Shown here piece after piece: positions 22,208 through 32,937 of a stretch of 64,000 nucleotides of DNA; positions within the stretch are counted from its first letter, which is position 1, and each line of letters opens with the position of its first letter. Source of the stretch: Spiroplasma ixodetis Y32 (GTDB lineage: Bacteria > Bacillota_I > Bacilli_A > Mycoplasmatales > VBWQ01); the NCBI RefSeq assembly GCF_030316605.1, contig NZ_CP127039.1, positions 1,302,001 to 1,366,000 of the forward strand, given 5' to 3'. The notes below the pieces were generated by a model that saw only the letters and a program-made list of their open reading frames with translations, searched no databases and was not told where the DNA came from. Made by a program: the position numbers and the translations under genes.

Positions 22208-23041
22208 TTAGTATTTTTTTTCTTTCTTAACTTCCTTTTTCTTTAATTTTTTATTTTTTTTCTTTTTCTTATTTCTTCTGAATCAATTTCAAAATGAACG
22301 CTTTTTCTTTACCGTTTTAATAATAGTAGGCTCAAATATTTTATTAGTATCACTAATTGAAAAATCATTACAAACAGAATTAATATTTTCATTAGAACTA
22401 ATAAATAATAGTTCATCATTTAACATTAATATTTCATTTCTACTAGGAATAATAACTTTACCATGACGTTTAATCGCAACTAAGTTAATTTTATAATTGC
22501 TAGGAATTTTTAAAGTTTCTAGTTTTTTATTTGTAAACTTAGTATTTTTAACAATTACATTAGCTATTGAGTACTTTTCATCAACTGTAGTTAAATCTAC
22601 TCCTAATTTTCAAATAGCACGATATGCAGCTTTCTTACCAGCTTCTGTTTCAGATAAAATAATATTAGTAATACCAATTGCTTCTAAAATTAGTTGGTGA
22701 GTACTATCAACAGCTTTAGCAATAAGATTAAGTGATGATAATGTATTGTGTTCACGATGAATTGCTAAAACATGAACAGCAGTAACAATTGAAGCTGCTA
22801 AATCAGAACCAATAGCAATAATAATATTTTGCACTTTGTGAATTCCAGCATCATCTAATGCATCACGATTAGTTGAATCTAAAATTAAAGTTTCAGAAGC
22901 TATTGATGAAACTAATTGACAACGGTCTTCTCTTTTATCAATAGCTAATGTAACTTTACCTAATTCTTCTAAAGTTTTAACAACTGAAATTCCGAATTTA
23001 CCTAAACCAATGACACAAAAATCATTTTCTGATGAAGACAT
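22208..23041 (-). CDS. ktrA: Potassium uptake regulator KtrA/TrkA
   Basis: The protein has 277 residues. The N-terminal RCK domain shows the Rossmann motif CVIGLGKFGISV and the acidic residue after strand 2 (LAIDKRED), then IIAIGSDLAASIV. A C-terminal TrkA_C domain spans about residues 140-215 and an unusual Lys-rich tail of about 45 residues follows (RRNKKKKKNKKLKKKE). It binds nucleotides and gates the KtrB pore at the membrane. It is divergent from ktrB with 166 bp between the starts, so both promoters lie in that gap. The tail may tether it to membrane or nucleic acid. Confidence 0.9.
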
Positions 23042-23207
23042 CTATATCCTTCTTCCTTAAATAATATTTACTTAAATATGTTATATTATACTAAATTATA
23101 AACTAATTCTTAAAATATTGGTATTTTAAATTTAAAACTAATATTTAATAGAAATGACTATAGTATAGTATAATAGTAAAAGAAAATGTTATTTTAGGAG
23201 TTTTTTG

Positions 23208-24695
23208 ATGCTATCTAAGGTTAATTATCGTAGTGTAAAAAATATTTTTAAAATTATTTTTGTTGGTAAAACTCGTCCCCGACAAATGTTTAATTTATAT
23301 TTTTTCACTTTATTAGTTGGAACAATACTTTTAATGACGCCAATTGCCACAACAAAAGGACAATGAAACTTTTTGCCTGCCCTTTTTACTGCTAGTAGTG
23401 CGTTTTCTGATACTGGTTTAACAGTAAAAAGCACTGCTAATGACTTTACTTTCTTTGGGCAATTTATTATTTTAATTTTAATTAAATTTGGTGGTATTGG
23501 TTTAATTACAGTTAAACTAGCAATATTATCCTTATTTGTATTTAATCGACATACTAGTTTAAGAGAAAGATTACTAATGCAAGGTGAACGTGGCTCTAAT
23601 AAATTAGGAACGACTATTGATGTATTAAAAATTGGTATTATTGTTATGACAATTACTGAATTTTTGGGAGCAATTGTTTTATTTTTATATTTTTATTTTG
23701 TGCCTATCTCAGGAATAAAATATGGTCTAAACAATAATACAGGTTACTATAATCACATACTATTAGCATTATGATCGGGAATTTTCCACTCGATTTCTGC
23801 TGTTAATAATGCTGGATTTGATATAGTTGGTATAACTTCATTAGAACCTTTTCAGAGTGATTATTTTGTGCAGTGAATTTTTATTATTGAATTTGTAATT
23901 GGTGGTATTGGTTTTCCTGTTTATTATGATTTATATCATTGAATTAAAAATAAAACTCATGGTAAAAAATTTAGATTTAGTTTATTTACTAAACTAACAT
24001 TAATAACATATTTTTTAGTTGCGATATTGGGTGTTAGTAGTGTTATGTTTATTGAATATTTTTCACGTAATGTCATAACTCCGTCAAGGCAAGAGCCCAT
24101 TTTTAAAAATTTATCGACATCTGATGCAATTATGGCTGTTTTTTTTAATACAATGTCAACAAGAAATGCTGGATACTATACAGTTGACTTAAATAAATTT
24201 CACCTTGCCTCACAAATGATCCAATCATTAATGATGTGAATTGGTTCTTCACCAGCAAGTACTGCCGGAGGAATTAGAACGACAACTTTAGCAATCATTC
24301 TTTTAACAATTTTTAATATTGCCCGTGGCCGTAATGATGTTTTTGTATTCAAGCGTAAAATTCCTAATCAAACTGTTCGTATGTCATTTATAGTCGGTAC
24401 ACTTGGTTTTATTTTAGTTTTTGTATCAGTAATGATTATCACAATTGAAAATGTTTTTATAACAGATAATTCTGATATGACCTTTTCACAAGTAATTTTT
24501 GATGTTTCAAGTGCTTTTGGAACAACAGGACTTTCATTATTTGATAATTCCAAATTAGGTATTTTTAGTCAAGTTAGTTTAATTTTTGTCATGTTTGTGG
24601 GACAATTAGGAGTATCAACTACTGTTCTTGCTTGAAGTGATCGTAAATCAAAACCAACGATAAGTAGAGTTGAAGAAAAGGTATTAATTGGATAA
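23208..24695 (+). CDS. ktrB: Potassium transporter KtrB/TrkH
   Basis: The 495-residue protein starts at ATG 23208 after a taggag ribosome-binding site. Four pore-loop repeats carry the filter glycines: SAFSDTGLTV, SAVNNAGFDIVG, STRNAGYYT and SSAFGTTGLSLF. ASTAGGIRTTT is the conserved loop before the last pore. About ten membrane helices are visible. It imports K+ (often Na+-coupled) together with the KtrA ring encoded on the other strand. folD follows after 21 bp and may be co-transcribed. Confidence 0.92.
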
Positions 24696-24716
24696 ATTAA
24701 GAAACGGTGAACACAT

Positions 24717-25571
24717 ATGATAAAAATTTTAGATGGTAAAATAATTGCCCAACAAATTAAAGCAAAAATTAAATCACAAGTAATAACTATTACTAATCGT
24801 AAACCTAAACTAGCAGTAATAATTATTGGTGAAGATTTAGCATCACAAATGTACGTACGAACTAAAATTAAAGCATGTCAAGAATGTGGTATTGATGGAC
24901 AAGTATTTTCACTAACAACAACAGTAACACAAAAAGAAATAATTAATAAAATTGAACAATTAAATAGTGATAATAATATTGATGGAATTTTAGTACAATT
25001 ACCACTACCACAACATTTAGATACATTAGCAATTATTAATAGCATTACTATTAATAAAGATGTTGATGGTTTAACGAATATTAATGCTGGAAGATTATTA
25101 CAAGGTGATAAAAAAGCAATGTTACCTTGTACAGTAAAAGGTATTATAAAATTACTAAATCACTATCAAATTCCCATTTCTAAACAAAATATTACTATCA
25201 TTAATGATAGTAATATTGTTGGTAAACCATTGGCTTTATCATTAACTAATATGGGAGCAACTATTAGCATTGTTCATAAATTAACTAAAGACTTAACTCT
25301 TTATACTAAAGAAGCTGATATCATTTGTAGTGCTACTGGTGTATATAATATTATTAATAGTAGTCAAGTTAAACGCGATGTTGTTATTATTGATGTAGCA
25401 ATTAATTATCAAGGTAAAGAAAAAAAAGTTGTTGGTGATATTAATTTTGAAATAATGAAAAATATCGCTTCAGCAATTACTCCTGTGCCTGGTGGTGTTG
25501 GACCAATGACTATTGCCATGTTATTAGAAAATTTAATGATTTGCTATCAATTAAATAATAAATATAATTAA
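24717..25571 (+). CDS. folD: Methylene-THF dehydrogenase/cyclohydrolase
   Basis: The 284-residue protein has the two FolD signatures: the catalytic YVRTKIKACQECGI stretch with Tyr and Lys, DGILVQLPLP, and the C-terminal ITPVPGGVGPMTIAMLLEN. NIVGKPLALSL marks the NAD(P)-binding turn; the usual PCTP reads PCTV here. It interconverts 5,10-methylene-, methenyl- and 10-formyl-tetrahydrofolate in the cytoplasm, feeding thymidylate (thyA at 49477) and formyl-Met-tRNA synthesis. Confidence 0.93.
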   Translation: MIKILDGKIIAQQIKAKIKSQVITITNRKPKLAVIIIGEDLASQMYVRTKIKACQECGIDGQVFSLTTTVTQKEIINKIEQLNSDNNIDGILVQLPLPQHLDTLAIINSITINKDVDGLTNINAGRLLQGDKKAMLPCTVKGIIKLLNHYQIPISKQNITIINDSNIVGKPLALSLTNMGATISIVHKLTKDLTLYTKEADIICSATGVYNIINSSQVKRDVVIIDVAINYQGKEKKVVGDINFEIMKNIASAITPVPGGVGPMTIAMLLENLMICYQLNNKYN

Positions 25572-25584
25572 ATTGGAAAATTAA

Positions 25585-25736
25585 ATGTTAAAGAAAAATT
25601 GGATTAAAAAAGATCAAATAATATTGAAAAAAATAATTTAGAATTATTAAAACTTAAATTTTTAAAAGAAACTATTTCAACAAATAGTGTTTATTTTGAT
25701 AATCCTTTACATTTTTTAAAACCAGAAAATTATTAA
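25585..25736 (+). pseudogene. Small decayed gene
   Basis: ATG 25585 begins MLKKNWIKKDQ. The frame breaks near 25618, where GATCAAATAAT appears to lack one A; the other frame continues NNIEKNNLELLKLKFLKETI and on to TAA 25736. The restored product would be about 50 residues. Its family is unknown. It lies between folD and IS1595 copy C. Confidence 0.4.
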
Positions 25737-25778
25737 GATTATCAAATACATAATGAAAAATAATACTATTATTTTTAA

Positions 25779-26719
25779 CGGACTTCTCCCCACATGTACT
25801 TGTGGAGGAAACAATGAAATTGAATGAGTTCAACAATGCTTTTCAAACAGAACAGGATTGTTTAAAATATATAGCAAGTTTGAAGAAAAACAAATGTATC
25901 ATGTGTTCTTGAACAAGTTTGAATACTTCTAATTTAAGAAGAATAAGATGTTTGAAATGTCATCAAACATTTAGTATTCTTCATGGCACCATTTTTTACA
26001 AGTCACAAACACCTTTGAGATTTTGATTTTATCTCATCTTTAGATGAATAAACACCAAACATGGAATTACATCAACTGATGTTGCAAAAGAATTGGGTGT
26101 GACTTTGAAAACTGCTTGAAAAATGGGTCATCAAATCAGAAATCGTATTGCCAAACAAGAACATCAATTTATTGTTGAGGGCATAGTGCAAATGGATGAA
26201 ATGTATCTTTCACATATGGGTTTTAAAAAACAAGGAAGATCTTTGATAAATAAAACATTAATTGTTGGGATTTATGAAAAAACAACCAATAATTTAATTG
26301 TGAAAGTAATCAAAAACGCAAAAAGTAAAAATCTTTTGCAGTTTGCAAGAAACCATATTTCTTCAAAGTGTGATGTACATACTGATTCTTGAAAAGGATA
26401 TCGTGATTTCAAATCACTTTTCCCTAATCACAAAACAGTTAACCATCTTGATGGTTATGTTTCAAAAATTGGCGTAAATACCAATCAAATTGAATCAGTA
26501 TGAAAACATATACGAAGAACATTTAAAACACATATCAAAGTTGCAAAACATCATGTTCATTTATATGCCAAAGAAGCTGCATATAAATTCAACAAGATAC
26601 CTACTTTTGAAACTGTAATGCTATGTTTCATTTAAAAATGTGGGGAGAAGTCCGTAGATAGGCTTTTCTCAACATTTATGTGATAAAATTTAAAAATAGT
26701 ACATAAAGGGAGAAAAGCC
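25779..26719 (+). mobile_element. IS1595-family element, copy C
   Basis: This 941-bp copy has standard ends. The flanking octamers are atttttaa (left) and atatttaa (right), a target duplication with one mismatch, which suggests an older insertion. With copy D at 27327, in the opposite orientation, it brackets the tRNA cluster. Confidence 0.9.
25814..26635 (+). CDS. IS1595-family transposase (copy C)
   Basis: The 273-residue frame is intact. Differences from the consensus are AWKMGHQIR for AWRMGHEIR just before the catalytic domain, and NHLDG for NHQDG. Zinc ribbon, both catalytic Asp motifs and NQIESVW are kept. Confidence 0.88.
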
Positions 26720-26846
26720 ATATTTAATTTAAAAAAATGATTAATAAAGCATATACATTGCCGTAATCAAGAAAAAAATAAAAAAAACTTTATTAGTTAT
26801 TGCAAATTATACTTTTCTTCAATATAATAATTAAGGTTTAGTAAAT

Positions 26847-26921
26847 GCCCGGTTAGCTCAGCGGCAGAGCATTCGACTGTTAATCGAAGTGTCATAGGTT
26901 CAAATCCTATACTGGGCGCCA
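26847..26921 (+). tRNA. tRNA-Asn (GTT)
   Basis: Acceptor gcccggt pairs with actgggc; the anticodon loop is ctGTTaa, the T arm is ataggttcaaatcctat, and CCA is encoded. It is first of four tRNA genes, spaced 4-56 bp apart. Confidence 0.93.
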
Positions 26922-26945
26922 TTATTCTAAACTCTTGTTTTCTAC

Positions 26946-27020
26946 GGCTCGTTGGTGAATTGGTAAACACATAGGATTTTCATTCCTACATTACGGGTTC
27001 GATCCCCGTACGAGTCACCA
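26946..27020 (+). tRNA. tRNA-Glu (TTC)
   Basis: Acceptor ggctcgt pairs with acgagtc (one G-U). The anticodon loop is ttTTCat on a 5-bp stem, the T arm is acgggttcgatccccgt, and CCA is encoded. Confidence 0.92.
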
Positions 27021-27076
27021 TTAATTAATATTTAGACTGCAAGTATTATAATTACTTGTTTTTTATTCCCCTAGAT

Positions 27077-27152
27077 GTCTCGTTAGCTCAATTGGCAGAG
27101 CATCAGACTCTTAATCTGAGGGTTATAGGTTCGAGGCCTATACGGGACACCA
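27077..27152 (+). tRNA. tRNA-Lys (CTT)
   Basis: Acceptor gtctcgt pairs with acgggac (one U-G). The anticodon loop is ctCTTaa, the T arm is ataggttcgaggcctat, and CCA is encoded. Confidence 0.92.
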
Positions 27153-27156
27153 AAAT

Positions 27157-27241
27157 GCGGAATTGGCGAAACTGGCAGACGCACCAGATTTAGGCTCTGG
27201 CGCCGAAAGGCATGAGGGTTCAAGTCCCTTGTTCCGCACCA
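27157..27241 (+). tRNA. tRNA-Leu (TAG)
   Basis: Class II tRNA with a long variable arm (gcgccgaaaggcat). Acceptor gcggaat pairs with gttccgc, the anticodon loop is ttTAGgc, the T arm is agggttcaagtccct, and CCA is encoded. It starts 4 bp after tRNA-Lys. Confidence 0.92.
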
Positions 27242-27255
27242 TACATTATTTTGTT

Positions 27256-27290
27256 AACCTTTATGTTTTGCATTAAAGGTTTTTTCTTTT
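27256..27290 (+). terminator. Terminator of the tRNA cluster
   Basis: An 8-bp stem aaccttta / taaaggtt with a 10-nt loop is followed by a T-rich run, 14 bp after tRNA-Leu. Confidence 0.85.
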
Positions 27291-27326
27291 TTAACATTTT
27301 TATATAATAAAAATTAAAATAAAATA

Positions 27327-28266
27327 GGCTTTTCTCCCTTTATGTACTATTTTAAATTTTATCACATAAATGCTGAGAAAAGCCTATATACGGACTTCTC
27401 CCCACATTTTTAAATGAAACATAGCATTACAGTTTCAAAAGTAGGTATCTTGTTGAATTTATATGCAGCTTCTTTGGCATATAAATGAACATGATGTTTT
27501 GCAACTTTGATATGTGTTTTAAATGTTCTTCGTATATGTTTTCATACTGATTCAATTTGATTGGTATTTACGCCAATTTTTGAAACATAACCATCAAGAT
27601 GGTTAACTGTTTTGTGATTAGGGAAAAGTGATTTGAAATCACGATATCCTTTTCACGAATCAGTATGTACATCACACTTTGAAGAAATATGGTTTCTTGC
27701 AAACTGCAAAAGATTTTTACTTTTTGCGTTTTTGATTACTTTCACAATTAAATTATTGGTTGTTTTTTCATAAATCCCAACAATTAATGTTTTATTTATC
27801 AAAGATCTTCCTTGTTTTTTAAAACCCATATGTGAAAGATACATTTCATCCATTTGCACTATGCCCTCAACAATAAATTGATGTTCTTGTTTGGCAATAC
27901 GATTTCTGATTTCATGACCCATTCTTCAAGCAGTTTTCAAAGTCACACCCAATTCTTTTGCAACATCAGTTGATGTAATTCCATGTTTGGTGTTTATTCA
28001 TCTAAAGATGAGATAAAATCAAAATCTCAAAGGTGTTTGTGACTTGTAAAAAATGGTGCCATGAAGAATACTAAATGTTTGATGACATTTCAAACATCTT
28101 ATTCTTCTTAAATTAGAAGTATTCAAACTTGTTCAAGAACACATGATACATTTGTTTTTCTTCAAACTTGCTATATATTTTAAACAATCCTGTTCTGTTT
28201 GAAAAGCATTGTTGAACTCATTCAATTTCATTGTTTCCTCCACAAGTACATGTGGGGAGAAGTCCG
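27327..28266 (-). mobile_element. IS1595-family element, copy D (inverted)
   Basis: This 940-bp copy lies on the minus strand and is flanked by perfect ataaaata octamers at 27319-27326 and 28267-28274. Its double-hairpin tail faces the tRNA cluster, as does the tail of copy C on the other side. The linker between the inner repeats reads tata rather than taga. Confidence 0.9.
27410..28231 (-). CDS. IS1595-family transposase (copy D)
   Basis: The 273-residue frame is intact and equal to the consensus over the catalytic region, including MGHEIRNRIAKQ, QMDEMYL and HTDSWKGYRDF. A silent TCT-to-TCG change precedes the Trp TGA. Confidence 0.9.
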
Positions 28267-28401
28267 ATAAAATATTATATTTTAAACATAATATTTTATT
28301 TTAATTTAAGAAATTTTATTCTATGGAAATATATAGTATTTTATTATTTTATCTTTATAATATTAATAAAGTAATAGAAAAAAGAAAGCAGGAAATGATT
28401 G

Positions 28402-29220
28402 ATGGTAAAAATAATTTTTACTGATGTAGATGGTACTTTATTTGATAGTGGCAGTGCCTTAAGTGAAATTAATCTTAATGCTTGTTTAAAAGCTCAAAAA
28501 AATAATATTAAAGTTGTAATTAATACAGGTAGATATGGTGAAAATGCTATTCGTGTTGGTAAAATGATTAATGCTGAAAAATATGATGGTTATATTATTG
28601 GTAATGATGGCGCTGAAATTTGATCATATACTAAACAAAAATGAATTTATTTACAACAATTAAATTCAGAAACAACAATTAAACTTTATGAATGATTAAC
28701 CAAATATAATAAACAAATGATTTTACATTTTAATAGTATTGATACTTTGTATGTTAACCATGCAGCTAATAGTTGAAGTACATGAGTTGAAAATCTGCAA
28801 ATTAAAATTATTAAGTTAACTAATAGTACTGATATTAAAATGCCAATTTCAAAAGTAATGGTTATTTTAGAAAAATATTGAAAGGCTAATGAAATTACAA
28901 AATTCATTAATAATTTTGAAACTAACTTTCCAGATTTAACAATTGTTCAATATCATACAAATGTTTTTTCAATTGGTAATAAAAACATTAATAAAGGTTC
29001 AGCACTACAATGATTATGTAATCATTTAAATATTGACACTAAAGATGCATTAACGATTGGTGATGGATTTAATGATTTACCAATGTTTGAAGTATCTGGT
29101 CATCCAATAGTAATGGAAAATGCTAATATTGCTTTAAAACCATATGGTAAAACTATTGCTCCAAATAATGATGAACATGGCGTTGGATATATTATTAATA
29201 ATTATGTTTTTAAAAAATAA
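28402..29220 (+). CDS. HAD-superfamily (Cof-type) phosphatase
   Basis: The 272-residue protein starts at ATG 28402 after an aggaaa ribosome-binding site; an in-frame TTG one codon earlier is less likely. HAD motifs are in order: FTDVDGTLFDS (nucleophile Asp), VVINTGRYG (motif II), a Lys (INKGSALQWLC, motif III) and IGDGFNDLPMFE (motif IV). The C2B-type cap lies between about residues 85 and 185. Cof-like enzymes hydrolyse sugar phosphates, FMN or similar small phosphates; the substrate here is unknown. It starts just downstream of IS1595 copy D. Confidence 0.85.
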
Positions 29221-29323
29221 AAACTTAATATTTTTAAAAATATACTCTTATAGTTTATTAACAAACTAATAATTAAAATATATTATAATAATAATATAAG
29301 AAAAGTAAAAGGAGAAGGAAAAT

Positions 29324-29475
29324 ATAGCAGCAAAAAACCTACTGTTTTTAATATTTTTATGAAAACTACATTGCCAAAAGTTAAAGCAGAACACCCAGAA
29401 TTAAAACACACTGAGGCTTTTGGAAAAGCAACAGCATTATGACCTAATGCTGAAGAAAATCCTAAAAACAAATAG
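29324..29475 (+). pseudogene. Small HMG-box/YABBY-like protein, start codon and frame damaged
   Basis: After a strong ribosome-binding site (aggagaagga) the expected start reads ATA GCA GCA, and the A-run behind it seems to lack one A. In the restored frame the protein (about 50 aa) reads AAKKPTVFNIFMKTTLPKV then KAEHPELKHTEAFGKATALW. This strongly recalls the HMG-related domain of YABBY proteins (FxxFxKxxxxxxKAxxPxxxHxEAFxxAxxxW). Bacterial proteins with such a domain are small DNA-binding candidates. A shorter ORF could start at the internal ATG 29360. A terminator follows 17 bp after the stop. Confidence 0.5.
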
Positions 29476-29491
29476 ATAGACAGATAATTGC

Positions 29492-29530
29492 TTAAAAGAG
29501 TCAGATTTTAAATCTGACTCTTTTAAATAT
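29492..29530 (+). terminator. Terminator, perfect palindrome
   Basis: A 17-bp perfect stem (ttaaaagagtcagattt / aaatctgactcttttaa) with almost no loop follows the HMG-like ORF. It can work in both directions and also serves the minus-strand gene to the right. Confidence 0.85.
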
Positions 29531-29638
29531 AAAAAAAATATTGAAATTTTAAAAAAACACTAAAATTGCTATACAAATCAACAATGATAAAGTATAATCA
29601 AAATACTTACCTAGTAGGGTTATAGAGAAAGGTAAGTT

Positions 29639-29910
29639 TTATATTTTTGATAAATTTCATTTATTTTGACTTGTAGATCGTTTATCAATATCTTCTAAAT
29701 TAATTGTTTCTCAATCATTATTTTCTCTTTCTTTTACTAATAGAGAAAGTTTGTTCTTATAATCATCAATTATCAGTTGATTAATTCTAATCAACTTTTC
29801 ATCAGGCTTTGGTTCAACATTATTTTTTTCTTCTATAATACGTATCATTTCCTGTAAAATAGATATCTTTTGATCAAACTCTGCTTTTTTTCTTCATTTT
29901 GTCTAGCCAT
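29639..29910 (-). pseudogene. Small coiled-coil protein, one frameshift
   Basis: ATG 29910 begins MARQNEEK; the A7 run at about 29886-29892 should be A8 to continue KAEFDQKISILQEMIRIIEE. The restored protein is about 90 residues, helical and charged, ending DIDKRSTSQNKWNLSKI. Function unknown. A weak inverted repeat (acttacc / ggtaagt, 29603-29635) lies just beyond its stop. Confidence 0.5.
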
Positions 29911-29967
29911 TTAAATTTCCCTTTTTAAAAAATTAAAGTACTTTTTTATTTATTATTAATTTATATA

Positions 29968-30437
29968 CGGACTTTTCTCCACAAGTACATGTGGGGAGAA
30001 GTCCGTAATTTAATTGTGAAAGTAATCAAAAACGCAAAAAGTAAAAATCTTTTGCAGTTTGCAAGAAACCATATTTCTTCAAAGTGTGATGTACATACTG
30101 ATTCTTGAAAAGGATATCGTGATTTCAAATCACTTTTCCCTAATCACAAAACAGTTAACCATCAAAATGGTTATGTTTCAAAAATTGGCGTAAATACCAA
30201 TCAAATTGAATCAGTATGAAAACATATACGAAGAACATTTAAAACACATATCAAAGTTGCAAAACATCATGTTCATTTATATGCCAAAGAAGCTGCATAT
30301 AAATTCAACAAGATACCTACTTTTGAAACTGTAATAATGCTATGTTTCATTTAAAAATGTGGGGAGAAGTCCGTAGATAGGCTTTTCTCAGCATTTATGC
30401 GATAAAATTTAAAATAGTACATAAAGGGAGAAAAGCC
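29968..30437 (+). mobile_element. IS1595 deletion/inversion derivative, copy E (470 bp)
   Basis: The element has standard outer ends and a perfect tttatata duplication (29960-29967, 30438-30445). Its first 38 bp (29968-30005) form a palindrome made of one left end joined to an inverted left end, then the sequence jumps to the last 118 codons of the transposase. The zinc ribbon, helix-turn-helix and first catalytic Asp are gone. It has the tail double hairpin. It ends 12 bp before the copA stop codon on the other strand and has not damaged the gene. Confidence 0.9.
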
Positions 30438-30449
30438 TTTATATATTAT

Positions 30450-32747
30450 CTAATATTTATATTTTCTTCATTTAAAAATTAATGAATTTCCAACAACAGT
30501 TATATCAGAAAGAGCCATCGCAATTGCAGCCAACGGTGGAATAATAAATCCGGCAGCAGCTAATGGAATAATGATAATATTATAACTAAATGCTCAAATA
30601 AAATTCATTCAAATATTATTTTTAGTTTTTTTAGTTAAAACAATAGCCTTATAAACAATACTAATATCATTATCAAGAATAGTAATATCACCAATTTTTT
30701 TAGCAATATCACTACCAGAGCCCATTGCAATTGCTAAATCAGATTGTTCTAAGGCAATAACATCATTAATACCATCACCAACAAACGCTACTTTTTTCCC
30801 TTTTGCTTGTAAATCAGCAACAATTTGTGATTTACCTTGTGGTGTAACATTAGCAAAGTATGTTTCTATCCCAACGCGATTAGCAATTGCAAGTGTTTGT
30901 GATTCATTATCACCACTAATTAAAATAACCTCAATTCCCTGTTTTTTAACTTTTTCAATTGTTAATAATGCATTTGTTTGTAATTCATCTTCTAAAATAA
31001 AAATATTAGTAACAACTTTATTAATTGCCAATGCCAATACTTTCTGGTTAGAAGTAACTGTTTCAAAATCAAATGTTTTTAGAAATGGACTAAATGGCAT
31101 TTTTGCTTTTTGTAAATTTTCAAGTGATGAAATTTGTAATTCTTCAGTTTGATATTTTGCTTTAATACCAAAACCGATTTGTTCTTTAACTTCGGTAATT
31201 GTCAATAATTGTCCAACATTATTAGTATTAGCATATAAAGAAAAAGCTAAAGCCAAAGGATGTGTTGAATTCTTTTCCATAGCAATTGCCTTATTAACAT
31301 GTTTTTCTTGACCATAAATTTTAATAATAAACAAATTACCAGTAGTTAATGTTCCTGTTTTATCAAAACAAATGGTATCAATCTTAGTAATTTTTTCAAA
31401 AGCACTAGCCTTATTATAAATGATTCCTATTTTTGCTGCTTTATTAATTCCAACAGCAACTGCTAATGGTGTTGCAATTCCTAATGCACAAGGACAAGCA
31501 ATTATTAAAGTTGCAATTGCAATTTCTAATGATTCTTGCACACCATTACCTACTGCAAAATAACGAATAAGAAAAACTAAAATGGCAATTAAAATAACAG
31601 TTGGTGTAAATCACCCAGAAATTTTATCAGCCAATTTTTGTAATTTTGGTTTCTGAGATTGTGCATCTTCAACTGCCTTAATAATACTTGCTAATACTGT
31701 GTCTTTACCAATTTTAGTTGCTTTCATCCTAAAACTATCACCAACATTATTAGTTCCACCAATTAAATTTTGGTTAACTTGTTTCGTAATAACTTGCGAT
31801 TCACCAGTTAACATTGATTCATTAATAAATGCTTCTTCACTAATTAATTGACCATCAGTAGGAATATTTTCACCTTTTCGAATAATTAAAATATCATTTA
31901 ATTGTACATCTTCAATATTAATAAAAGTTTCTGTTTTGGTATTATAATCATATTTTAAGATTGATTTTGGCTTTAATGACATTAAACTTTCTAAGCCACT
32001 AGTAGCTCTTTTCTGTGCAACAGCACTAATTAAATCACCAAGTAAAACAATCATAATAATTGAAGCACTAACTTCAAAATATAAGTATTCGGTTTTATTA
32101 ATTACCATTAAATAAATAGAAAAAATAAATGCCATTGTTGTTCCTAATGCTACTAAAGTATGCATACCGGGTCATTTTTGTTTAATTAATTCTCGATAAA
32201 TACCAATATAAAATTTACGACCAAAATAAAATTGAATTGGACTTGCTAGTGCAAGTTGGGCATAAGGATTAAGTAAACTATCAAAAAATGGAGTATTAGG
32301 TATCATAATTAATAATAGTGGTAGTAACAATATTCAACCAATAATAAGTTCAATTAAATCACGTAATTTAACATTATGTTGATGATTATGATGTTGTTCT
32401 GACATATGAGATTGATGTTGTTCACTACTATGACTATGATGACTATGATCATCTGTAATATCTTTCATATCAACTTTATGACTTGTTTTTATATCTTTAA
32501 TCTCAGTTTCAAACTTACAAATTTCATATCCTAAATTATGCATTGCTTTTTTAATTTTTTTTTCATTTCAAAACTTAGGATCATAACTAAATTGTGCTTT
32601 TTTAGTAGCAAAATTGATACTAACAGTAATACCATCTTCTTTGGTAAAATGTCTTTCAATGACACTAGCACAAGAGGTACATGAAACATCTGACAGTACT
32701 GCTCTACTAATAACAAAATTATCATTTAAATTAGTTGTATTATTCAT
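30450..32747 (-). CDS. copA: Copper-transporting P1B-type ATPase
   Basis: The 765-residue protein is intact from ATG 32747 (gaggaga ribosome-binding site) to TAG 30450. An N-terminal heavy-metal domain carries CTSC (residues about 23-26). It is followed by a His-rich linker of about 35 residues with some 14 histidines (DDHSHHSHSSEQHQSHMSEQ). Then come the actuator motif LTGES, the membrane CPC triad (IIACPCALG), DKTGTLT with the phosphorylated Asp, the STHPLA His-Pro motif, and GDGIND. It exports Cu+ (or Ag+) from the cytoplasm. The histidine stretch suggests metal buffering. A terminator for incoming transcription lies upstream at 32863. Confidence 0.92.
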
Positions 32748-32862
32748 ATTAACTTCATCTCCTCAAATTCTAATATTTTAATCTTTTTTATTATTTTTTA
32801 ACACACAATATATACAAAAATAAATTATACACATTTTAATGTTAAAAAATATTAAAAAAACT

Positions 32863-32893
32863 AAATCCCCAATAACATGATTGGGGATTTATT
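32863..32893 (-). terminator. Terminator between provirus and copA
   Basis: A perfect 10-bp stem (aaatccccaa / ttggggattt) with an 8-nt loop lies in the gap between the plectrovirus Zot gene and copA, both minus-strand. It likely ends phage transcripts or is the phage-host border. Confidence 0.8.
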
Positions 32894-32937
32894 ACCTTAA
32901 AAAGTAATTTAAAAGTAATTAAAAGTAATCAAGTATA

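Noticed and set aside
22497..22700. Plus-strand ORF with hydrophobic segments
   Set aside because: It is the antisense shadow of ktrA.
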